Below, in pieces: positions 15,663 to 22,366 of a DNA stretch of 23,806 nucleotides. Made by a program: the position numbers and the translations under genes. Source of the stretch: Bacteroidota bacterium. GTDB taxonomy: Bacteria; Bacteroidota; Bacteroidia; Bacteroidales; GCA-2748055. The notes under the pieces are model-generated. The model did no database searches. It was not told the DNA's origin and saw nothing but the letters and a program-made list of their open reading frames with translations. Position 1 is the first letter of the stretch. Every line of letters starts with the position of its first letter. The stretch lies in NCBI GenBank assembly GCA_024244665.1, contig JAAEOI010000347.1:1-23806 (forward strand), in the 5' to 3' direction.

Positions 15663-18600
15663 GCTTATGGTTTTTGTCCAGGACCCATTGGTTTGCATCA
15701 GGCTTGTCCAATCCTTTATCCTCTGCATATTGCTTTGCCTGGTGCATGAAAGCCTGCAGGCGGAGGTCAATGGATGCATCCTCCTGTCCGTCGTAGGCGA
15801 TGTTTACATAGGGGATGTTCCCCTTATCCTTTCGCAACTGGTCGGATACGGAAGCCACAAGTGTCCCTGGCATGCAGGTGAAAGGCATGATGTTGGCGAT
15901 TCCCGAAATTCCCTTGTCCACAAGCAGGGCCGATGTGCCCAGATTGAGAGCCGGATCTCCGTCGTAGTGTTTGTGTACATAGGGTCCGCAGGCGTTCAGC
16001 ATATCCTTAACATCAACCTCCTTGTCTATGTCGAACAGACCATGGAAAGGTTTTGCAATTTTGCCCGCGGTCCGCTGCTGGAAATACTCCTGAAGTTTTG
16101 ATTTGATTACGCCTTTGAAGTCCCCCTTCCATTTGCTATCGCGGGTATAGCGTATGGTGGAGTAGGAGAGCCACTCGGCAAACGGGGCAATCCAGGTTTC
16201 AGCACCGAACTTCTCCAGCCTTGTCACCAGGTGAGCACTGCAGAAATCGTTATCCCGCATGAAGATTTCTCCTACTACAGCAATGACCGGTTTGCGCATA
16301 CCATTGGATACAGGAATTTCGGTGAAGCTTAAAGCAATCCTGGCCAGCGTGTCGGTCAGATCATCTCCCCCGTTTTCCATACAATGTACCAGGTTGGCCA
16401 GCGCCTGCTTGTATACCTTTTCTGTATTTCCGGGTATCAATTCGTATGGTTTTCGCTCCTGCTTCATTTTACGGAGCATGTCCATGGCTACAAATCCCTT
16501 CCAGGCATTAAGGCGGAACTTGGAACCGTGTCCGCCGGAAATATCCTCGTATGAGCCGTCGTTACTGGGAGCGATAATCTCTGTCTTATTGTAACCAAGC
16601 CTGTCGAAGAGTACCCGCTGAAAACGGTTGTACTGTCCGAACCGGCAGGGTCCGTTGTGGTCAGGCATGAAAAAACTTACTTTTGCGGGGTCTACACCAG
16701 GTTCCATCAGTTTCTTCAAAAAGCTGCCCGTGGTACCAATCATAGGAAAACACTCCCTTGCCGAGGTATATTTCCTGGCCAGATCAAGGTCCTCCTGGGT
16801 CTGCATCGGTAGTGATTCAGCATCAATCCCAAAACTTCTGCACACACTTGCCATTACATAGGAGGCGTCGCTCAAGTAAGGAAAATAGAGCTTGCGGTTT
16901 TTCATTGGAGAAGCCGTCAATTTCCCGGGGACATATACTTTTTTGTCTCGTTCGTTCGACATGCGGGATCCTTTCAGGCTGTCCAAAAAGGCTTCATACC
17001 GGGTGATCATGCCCGCATCGGCACCATGCTCATCGATTTCAATTTCCATGTAAGGTTTTCCGGCCATCTCCTCATGAACGAAATGTGCCAGAAAGGAGTC
17101 GGGTCCGCATCTGAAGTTCCCCATGTAGATGCCATGCAGACGGCTGTCCCGTGAAATAATCCTGGATGCTGCAATGATCCTCTGGCCATTGGGCCAGTAC
17201 ATCTTGTTGTAGTCATCGGTGATATGTTCCTCTTCAAGAGGGAGGTAATCCATTGGTATGGGGAGTACATCCAGATTTATGAGTTTCTCCACCATACTCA
17301 TGTTCAGTGCCGGATCGCCCGTATTATAGGGTCGGCCAATAATGGCCAGTACCTCACGGTCTTCGGGCAGACTGGCCATAACTTCCCTTCCCCGCTGTTT
17401 CACCCGGTCCTCGAAGAGGGTTTGCTTATTATCGGCCAGCTCCATGGCAGCAGCGATTTTTTTCCTGCTGATCCCGAACTGTTTTCCAATGGAATCGTGC
17501 AGTTCTTTCTCAACCACCTTCCCATAATATCGGAAATTCAGCGTGGGGGAAAGAAGTTTCTCCTTATGGCTGTCGGAGAGTGATGCCCCGACCATAAAGG
17601 GTATGGTCTGTACCCAGGGACAGTTGCAATTGCTGGTTGGATTGTCGGGAGAGGCTTTCGAATTGATAATAAAAGGAGTGAAGACAAAATCTGCCTCAGC
17701 CTCCAGCATCTCATAGACGTGGCCATGCATAACCTCCACCGGGAAACAGGTTTCAGCAACGATCATGCTGAGCGATTTCTTAATGGTCTGACTATTGGTC
17801 TCTTCAGAAATAACAACGTTAAACCCGAGCTCATTAAAGAAGGTACTCCAATATGGGAATTGTTGGTAAAATACCATGAGTCCGCGTGGAATGCCTATGG
17901 TCTTCTTTTCTGAATCGATATCAGGGACGTAGCCGTCCATGAGCATCCCGATGCGCTCTTCAAAGTAATTGGGAATGCCTTCACCTTTCCCTTTTCTGTC
18001 ATCTTTCTCATACAGCTCGCATCTTCCGCCAAAATAGAGCGGCTTCTTCTCGCCTTCAATGCGAACACGCCTGATCTCACAATGGTTGGAGCAGGCTTTA
18101 CATGTAAACTTATCCACTGTATAAGGGATCTTGCTAATATCAAATCCCTTGAACTTGGTCTCCAGGTTGTTCTCTATTACGTGATCGCGTGCAAGCATGG
18201 CTGCACCAATGGCCCCTGTAACATCAAAATGAGGAGGAATGTGAATCTTCTTCCCGGTTACCTTCTCAAAAGCAGCAACAACGGCCCTGTTATTGGTAAC
18301 CCCACCCTGGAACAGGATATGGTCACCTATCTTTTTCTTCCGGACTACTTTCTGGATGTAGTTATGAACGATGGAATAGGCCAGTCCGCCCACCAGGTTC
18401 TCCTTCTCAACACCCTTCTGTTGAAAGGCATTCAGATCCGACTCCATAAATACAGTACACCGGTCACCCAGTCCGGCTGGCTGACAAGCATCAAGGGCCA
18501 TGTCTCCAAATTCCCCGATAATATTGATGTCCAGTTTTTCGGATTGCTCCTCAAGGAATGAACCTGTACCGGCAGCACATACTTTATTCATCTCAAAGTC

Positions 18601-19917
18601 CACCACGACTCCGTTGTCAATGCTGATATACTTGGAATCCTGGCCACCGATCTCAAAGATGGTATCTACCTTTGGATCAAATTTGATGGCCGCAGTGGCC
18701 TGCGCCGTAATTTCATTTCTAATGAGGTCAGCACCAACAAAATCGCCCGTTAAATAGCGCCCCGAACCAGTCGTACCCACACCTTTTATGACCACTCTGT
18801 CTCCCACCTCTTCCGCAATTTCGGACATGCCCTTTCGGATGGCGTCGAGGGGCTTGCTGGCTGTGGGGAGGTACCTTCGTGCAATAACACGGTTCTCTTT
18901 GTCTATGAGGACCACATTGGTACTCAAAGACCCAATATCCATACCCAGGTATACTTCGTACGGTGAAGTTGATTCCGGGATTTTATAAACATCCTTATTA
19001 AGCTTGTTATCAGGAGCCGTCAGGGGTTCGAACGATTTCCCCCTGGACTTCTCCCCGTGAATATGCTCGTCAAGGTCCTTTGTTCCTTTATAAACGACAT
19101 CTTTGCCGGTACCGGTTTCCAGGTTATTAAGAACAGCGCCAATGGCTCCCATTGATGCATTGTGTTCGGGAATAATCAGGTCTCCCTCTTTTGCTTCAAG
19201 AAGGTCCTTAAATGCCCTGATCATGCCGATGTTTGAGGAAACGCCTCCCTGGAACATAATGGGGAATGAAAGGGTCTTTCCGCGACCAAGGGAGCTGATA
19301 AAATTGCGTGCAACGGCAAAACAGAGTCCAGCTACAATATCGTAGACCGGAGTAGCGATCTGTTGCAGGTGGATCATGTCACTTTTGGCAAATACGCTGC
19401 AACGTCCGGCAATCCTGGGTGGGTCGGTTGATTTGAGAGAGAGTTCTCCAAATTCATCCTCGATGGATATGCCGATCCGTTTGGCCTGCTGATCCAGGAA
19501 CGAACCGGTTCCGGCTGCACAAAGGGTATTGAGTTGAAAATCTGACAACCTGGATGATTCTTTGTCAAGTTCGTCCATGAAGATAAGCTTGGAGTCCTCT
19601 CCACCCATCTCAAAGATGGTCCTGACCTCGGGATAAAGTTTGGAAACGGAAGAAGATTGAGCCACTATTTCATTAACATATGTACCCCCAATGAGCTCAG
19701 CGGCCAGTTTGCCCCCGGTACCTGTGAAACTAATCTGCCCGAACTGGTCCGGGGAGTATGTTTCACCAAGGGTATCCAGGATCTCTTTTAATTTTTCGAA
19801 AGGTTTCCCGTGACAGTAGTCGTACCGGTCGGCAATAATGGCATCACCCTCACCCATAACTACTGTGTTGATAGAGATACTTCCGATGTCAAATCCAAAT
19901 TGAAACTTTGGCTGCAT
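15658..19917 (-). CDS. 2-hydroxyacyl-CoA dehydratase activase-like protein, tandem ATPase plus dehydratase-like regions (1419 aa)
   Basis: A cytoplasmic member of the BadF/BadG/BcrA/BcrD (HgdC-type) ATPase family in its giant form. Two ASKHA ATPase modules lie at about 5-270 and 322-585, each with an N-terminal phosphate loop (FGFDIGSIS; LGMDIGSLS), a GG(E/Q)DSK motif and the cluster cysteines in CAAGTGSF (Cys133; Cys447) and GRC/DRC (Cys173; Cys487). In HgdC such paired cysteines hold a [4Fe-4S] cluster between two subunits; here the tandem may form it within one chain. A DUF2229-like region starts near 600 with four cysteines (606, 609, 613, 633), followed by dehydratase-like segments (AETCFPVEV, NCNCPW, ARECFP). 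Activases couple ATP hydrolysis to one-electron reduction of 2-hydroxyacyl-CoA dehydratases; whether this fusion does so is unproven. No separate dehydratase gene is nearby. Confidence 0.85.
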   Translation of the reverse strand: MQPKFQFGFDIGSISINTVVMGEGDAIIADRYDYCHGKPFEKLKEILDTLGETYSPDQFGQISFTGTGGKLAAELIGGTYVNEIVAQSSSVSKLYPEVRTIFEMGGEDSKLIFMDELDKESSRLSDFQLNTLCAAGTGSFLDQQAKRIGISIEDEFGELSLKSTDPPRIAGRCSVFAKSDMIHLQQIATPVYDIVAGLCFAVARNFISSLGRGKTLSFPIMFQGGVSSNIGMIRAFKDLLEAKEGDLIIPEHNASMGAIGAVLNNLETGTGKDVVYKGTKDLDEHIHGEKSRGKSFEPLTAPDNKLNKDVYKIPESTSPYEVYLGMDIGSLSTNVVLIDKENRVIARRYLPTASKPLDAIRKGMSEIAEEVGDRVVIKGVGTTGSGRYLTGDFVGADLIRNEITAQATAAIKFDPKVDTIFEIGGQDSKYISIDNGVVVDFEMNKVCAAGTGSFLEEQSEKLDINIIGEFGDMALDACQPAGLGDRCTVFMESDLNAFQQKGVEKENLVGGLAYSIVHNYIQKVVRKKKIGDHILFQGGVTNNRAVVAAFEKVTGKKIHIPPHFDVTGAIGAAMLARDHVIENNLETKFKGFDISKIPYTVDKFTCKACSNHCEIRRVRIEGEKKPLYFGGRCELYEKDDRKGKGEGIPNYFEERIGMLMDGYVPDIDSEKKTIGIPRGLMVFYQQFPYWSTFFNELGFNVVISEETNSQTIKKSLSMIVAETCFPVEVMHGHVYEMLEAEADFVFTPFIINSKASPDNPTSNCNCPWVQTIPFMVGASLSDSHKEKLLSPTLNFRYYGKVVEKELHDSIGKQFGISRKKIAAAMELADNKQTLFEDRVKQRGREVMASLPEDREVLAIIGRPYNTGDPALNMSMVEKLINLDVLPIPMDYLPLEEEHITDDYNKMYWPNGQRIIAASRIISRDSRLHGIYMGNFRCGPDSFLAHFVHEEMAGKPYMEIEIDEHGADAGMITRYEAFLDSLKGSRMSNERDKKVYVPGKLTASPMKNRKLYFPYLSDASYVMASVCRSFGIDAESLPMQTQEDLDLARKYTSARECFPMIGTTGSFLKKLMEPGVDPAKVSFFMPDHNGPCRFGQYNRFQRVLFDRLGYNKTEIIAPSNDGSYEDISGGHGSKFRLNAWKGFVAMDMLRKMKQERKPYELIPGNTEKVYKQALANLVHCMENGGDDLTDTLARIALSFTEIPVSNGMRKPVIAVVGEIFMRDNDFCSAHLVTRLEKFGAETWIAPFAEWLSYSTIRYTRDSKWKGDFKGVIKSKLQEYFQQRTAGKIAKPFHGLFDIDKEVDVKDMLNACGPYVHKHYDGDPALNLGTSALLVDKGISGIANIMPFTCMPGTLVASVSDQLRKDKGNIPYVNIAYDGQEDASIDLRLQAFMHQAKQYAEDKGLDKPDANQWVLDKNHKH

Positions 19918-19957
19918 ATTCTAGTTCTTTAGCTTTCAGGCTTTCGTGTCTTGAAAC

Positions 19958-19979
19958 CATGATTCGTTCCCGAATCATG
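19958..19979. repeat. 9-bp perfect inverted repeat upstream of the activase gene
   Basis: CATGATTCG (19958-19966), four bases TTCC, CGAATCATG (19971-19979). It lies 41 bases upstream of the activase start codon, inside the likely 5' leader or promoter. No T-run follows on either strand, so it is not a classical terminator; an operator or a leader hairpin is more likely. Confidence 0.5.
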
Positions 19980-20067
19980 ATTTTCAGAACACACCTTCAT
20001 GTCAATGGGGCGGCACTGAAAAATATAAAAAAATGAATTGATTCCCGTTTATTACAGTCTGTATCCC

Positions 20068-20085
20068 GACTAATTAGAATTAGTC
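20068..20085. repeat. 8-bp palindrome, likely operator
   Basis: GACTAATT-AG-AATTAGTC, a perfect 8-bp inverted repeat with a two-base spacer, 151 bases upstream of the activase start. Its compact dyad form suits a dimeric helix-turn-helix regulator; no specific regulator can be named. Confidence 0.45.
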
Positions 20086-20148
20086 TAAAGAAGAATTTCA
20101 AGATACTCATATGGTTAACAGTTTGAGATACAGCGAACAAGGAGTTTC

Positions 20149-20709
20149 TTATAATGAAGAGAGAAACTCCACAACCTTGCTGCTGTCTTCCGCGGCATTA
20201 ACTTCTGTGTCTTTGTAAATCAGTGTCCCTTTGCTGTCAGGGATGAAGGTCCACCTCTGGATGGTGGTGGCCCGTACCAGTTCCAGGGTTTCTCCCTTAA
20301 TCTCCCGCGTGAGGGTGCCTCCCTCCTTATGAGGGACTCCAAACAGGGTGGCAATCTCGCCGTTTTGATCAGACAGAAGCGTAAAGTTCAACTGGTGCTC
20401 AAGTGCAAAAAGGCCAAGCGTCGCAGGCTTGTCTCCCAAGACCCCGACCACCTGGGCTTTCACGCTGGCCAGGCCGGCTTTTTGATCGCGGTAGGCACAG
20501 GCCTGTTTTGTACATCCTCCGGTAAAAGCAACTGAGTAGAAATAGATGACCATATATTCTGAGGTTTTCATCTGCTTTTTTAGGACCCACCTGGACCCAT
20601 CCCGGTCGATGGCAGTGAAATTGGATACCTTTTCACCCAGCGTTACCTGTGCCCTGGAGGTAGTGATAACGGAAAGCATCAGTAACAGTAGAATGAACAT
20701 TTTTCGCAT
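20149..20709 (-). CDS. Exported PrxQ/BCP-like peroxiredoxin (AhpC/TSA family)
   Basis: 186 residues: a signal peptide (MRKMFILLLLMLSVITTSRA, cleavage before Gln21), then a thioredoxin-fold peroxiredoxin. The active site reads YSVAFTGGCTKQACAYRD, with the peroxidatic Cys66 and a second Cys71 five residues on, the CxxxxC pair of the PrxQ/BCP group. The family motif PxxxTxxC is altered: the Pro is Ser59, while Thr63 and Cys66 remain. The C-terminal half is longer and more divergent than usual. It should reduce peroxides in the periplasm, perhaps with a periplasmic thioredoxin, though the Pro loss could lower activity. Divergent from the radical SAM gene, with a palindrome in the shared upstream region. 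An ATG three codons in (20700) is an alternative start and also yields a signal peptide. Confidence 0.82.
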   Translation of the reverse strand: MRKMFILLLLMLSVITTSRAQVTLGEKVSNFTAIDRDGSRWVLKKQMKTSEYMVIYFYSVAFTGGCTKQACAYRDQKAGLASVKAQVVGVLGDKPATLGLFALEHQLNFTLLSDQNGEIATLFGVPHKEGGTLTREIKGETLELVRATTIQRWTFIPDSKGTLIYKDTEVNAAEDSSKVVEFLSSL

Positions 20710-20745
20710 AATTTGGTTTTGTTAGTAGTTAGAATTTGGTATTTG

Positions 20746-20760
20746 GTGTAAAAGTTACAC
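20746..20760. promoter_or_regulatory. Palindrome over the likely -7 region of the peroxiredoxin promoter
   Basis: GTGTAA-AAG-TTACAC, perfect 6-bp arms with a three-base spacer, in the divergent peroxiredoxin/radical SAM region. On the minus strand it includes TAACTTTT (20757-20750), seven of eight matches to the Bacteroidota -7 box, about 40 bases before the peroxiredoxin ATG. A repressor site covering that box is a reasonable reading; no -33 partner is visible. Confidence 0.4.
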
Positions 20761-20776
20761 TTTTTATTGCTCCATT

Positions 20777-20807
20777 TTTGAAGAATACGCGATCTCTACT
20801 ACCTTGC
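20777..20807 (+). promoter_or_regulatory. Candidate promoter of the radical SAM gene
   Basis: TTTG (20777-20780), 19 bases, TACCTTGC (20800-20807), a six-of-eight match to TAnnTTTG. It would give a leader of about 10 bases before the ATG at 20824. Confidence 0.4.
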
Positions 20808-20823
20808 ACTATTCTTTAAAATT

Positions 20824-21774
20824 ATGTATAAGCATCTATTCGGACCGGTACCTTCGCGCAGACTCGGGATTTCCCTGGGGGTTGACTTGGTTCCACATAA
20901 AGTCTGTTCGTTTAACTGTATCTATTGTGAATGTGGATCCACCACCCTGCTTACCCTTGAGAGGGATGAGTATGTTCCTGTGGATGAAGTTCTGGAGGAG
21001 TTAAAAGATTACTTTCAAAACAATCCTGATCCCGACTACATCACCTTTTCCGGGGCCGGAGAGCCCACCCTTCACTCAGGGATTGGAAAGGTCCTCTCAT
21101 TGATCAGGGGCTTGAGACCGGCAGTCAAGGTGGCCTTAATCACCAATGGAACCCTCTTTTCCGATCCCGGTCTCAGGAAAGAGCTGCTTGATATGGATGT
21201 GGTCCTACCCTCGCTGGATGCAGCCACCGACACTTCATTCAGAAGGATCAACAGGCCGGTAAGCTCCTTCTCATTGGTGCAGTATGTGAAGGGTTTGATC
21301 GATTTTGAAAAGGAGTTCAGGGGGGAGTACTGGCTGGAAACGCTGATCCTGCCCGGTTATAATGACGATCCGGAGAACATCCTAAGCCTCGGGAGAATCC
21401 TTCGTACCATCAAGCCCGACAGAATTCAATTGAATACACTCGACAGGCCCGGGGTAATCGACAGAATTCGTCCGGCCACCAGGAAGGAGCTGGAGACAAT
21501 CGCGAAACAATTGGATGCAGGCCATGTAGAGATCGTGGTGCCTGCTGCTGAAAGAGAAGAGTCCACAGTTTTCCGCGCCGATATCAAATCTGCCATCCTT
21601 GAAACCATTTCCCGGAGACCCTGTACCATTGAGGACGCACAAAAGATCCTTGGGATTCATATCGGGGAGGTTAATAAATACCTGCATAGCCTTGAAGAGG
21701 AGGGCCGTATTGAGACTAAGCGCCAGGAACGGGGTATCTTCTACCAGGTAATGAATTCAGAATTAGGGCAGTAA
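20824..21774 (+). CDS. Radical SAM protein (COG0731-like) with C-terminal winged helix
   Basis: 316 residues. It begins MYKHLFGPVPSRRLGISLGV, the standard N-terminus of this group, which fixes the start. The [4Fe-4S]/SAM motif CxxxCxxC is at Cys28, Cys32 and Cys35 in VCSFNCIYCEC. The SAM-contacting FSGAGEPTL is at 75-83 and LITNGT at 105-110; LPSLDAA and RINRP follow in the barrel. From about 253 a winged-helix-like domain (ILETISRRPCTIEDAQKIL, then VNKYLHSLEEEGRIETKR) is added. The core family is annotated as wyosine-synthase-like radical SAM in COG0731, but bacterial members have no known substrate, so a function is not assigned. A single-gene unit with its own promoter and a distant terminator-like hairpin at 22011-22061. 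Confidence 0.85.
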   Translation: MYKHLFGPVPSRRLGISLGVDLVPHKVCSFNCIYCECGSTTLLTLERDEYVPVDEVLEELKDYFQNNPDPDYITFSGAGEPTLHSGIGKVLSLIRGLRPAVKVALITNGTLFSDPGLRKELLDMDVVLPSLDAATDTSFRRINRPVSSFSLVQYVKGLIDFEKEFRGEYWLETLILPGYNDDPENILSLGRILRTIKPDRIQLNTLDRPGVIDRIRPATRKELETIAKQLDAGHVEIVVPAAEREESTVFRADIKSAILETISRRPCTIEDAQKILGIHIGEVNKYLHSLEEEGRIETKRQERGIFYQVMNSELGQ

Positions 21775-21842
21775 TGCACTGAAAGAATTGTATTTCCATG
21801 AGATTCAAACATTGCCGATGAATTCGAGGCAGGATATTTTTG

Positions 21843-21992
21843 TCATTGGTTTTGTTTTGAGTCAATATTTTCCTTTCTGATCTGCTTGCCTTTTCTTGGT
21901 TTAGAGACTGTACACTCCTTTACCGGCAGCGTGATGGCTGAAGATCTGGCCAGGCAATCTCCTTTTTCAGGATCGGCCTGGAGAACAAACGT
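21843..21992 (-). pseudogene. Possible 3' remnant of a gene (49 open codons, no start)
   Basis: Between stop codons the minus strand reads 49 codons, starting TFVLQADPEKGDCLARSSAI and continuing with a Lys/Arg-rich tail that ends ENIDSKQNQ. The mix of residues, two Cys and a basic C-terminus look like the end of a real protein, but there is no ATG and nothing recognisable upstream in any frame. I cannot name the family. It may be the eroded end of a lost gene, or chance. Confidence 0.3.
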
Positions 21993-22010
21993 TTATTGAA
22001 CGCGTAATTT

Positions 22011-22061
22011 CACCTGCTTAAACTATGAGAAATACTTGTTTCAAACAGGTGTTTTTTTTTT
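22011..22061 (+). terminator. Terminator-like hairpin with a ten-T tract
   Basis: CACCTG (22011-22016) pairs with CAGGTG (22046-22051), with an inner AAAC/GTTT helix, followed at once by ten T (22052-22061). The loop is long, so the stem is modest. It lies 237 bases after the radical SAM stop and is the only terminator-like structure downstream of that gene. Confidence 0.5.
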
Positions 22062-22208
22062 AAAAAACAAGAGGTTTCTCTCTCAAATTGTATGGGCTGA
22101 TTATAGATCTTTGTATTATGAGTTTTGTTCACTCAGAACGTCGTACGAAAATATAAATAGTTAGATTGATTCAGTGGTAGGTTTTTGTATAGTTGGGTTA
22201 TTGTTTAG

Positions 22209-22361
22209 TTAGGAAAGATCCGGGGGAGGCGAAAGTTTCTTTCGGATTTTTCCGTACCACGCATCTGCTCAGGCGTTTTCATATAGCATGAGTCTGCGGT
22301 CTCTTCTGTAGAGCACGCTTTCTGTATTTCCGAAAACAGCTTCCACTTCCGGTTTCGTCAT
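22209..22361 (-). pseudogene. Small reading frame or gene relic just after the second transporter
   Basis: Five bases after the transporter stop, ATG at 22361 opens 30 codons starting MTKPEVEAVFGNTESVLYRR and ending with a TGA at 22269. In the same frame 19 more codons follow (ADAWYGKIRKKLSPPPDLS) to a TAA at 22209. The coding-like character on both sides of the TGA suggests one ~50-codon frame broken by a stop, or a small protein of 30 residues translationally coupled to the transporter. No family is recognised. Confidence 0.3.
22230..22244. repeat. Short perfect hairpin CGAAAG-TTT-CTTTCG
   Basis: A perfect 6-bp stem with a three-base loop, followed on the plus strand by GATTTTT. It could be a weak terminator, but no plus-strand gene lies directly upstream. 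Confidence 0.3.
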
Positions 22362-22366
22362 AAATT

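Larger units (their letters stand above)
19918..20148. other. 231-base intergenic region between the peroxiredoxin and activase genes
   Basis: It contains two perfect inverted repeats (19958-19979 and 20068-20085) and no coding-like frame. On the minus strand TATATTTT near 20021 resembles a -7 box, but it has no TTTG at the right distance, so no promoter is called. There is no intrinsic terminator for the peroxiredoxin gene. Confidence 0.5.
21775..22366. other. 592-base region with hairpins and short coding-like relics
   Basis: No full gene is visible. It holds a terminator-like hairpin (22011-22061), a small perfect hairpin (22230-22244), and two minus-strand stretches with coding-like composition (21843-21992 and 22209-22361), given as separate entries. 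The rest (about 22062-22200) is AT-rich, with a TCGTACGA palindrome at 22141-22148 and nothing else I can support. Confidence 0.5.

Noticed and set aside
19958..19979. Inverted repeat as an intrinsic terminator
   Set aside because: No T-run follows on either strand, and it lies just upstream of a start codon rather than downstream of a gene.
21950..21981. CCAGGC and GCCTGG inverted repeat as a terminator
   Set aside because: The arms are 20 bases apart, there is no T-run after the stem, and it falls inside a coding-like stretch.
22052..22061. Ten-T tract as a phase-variable homopolymer
   Set aside because: It lies outside any coding or promoter region and directly follows a hairpin stem, so a terminator explains it better.
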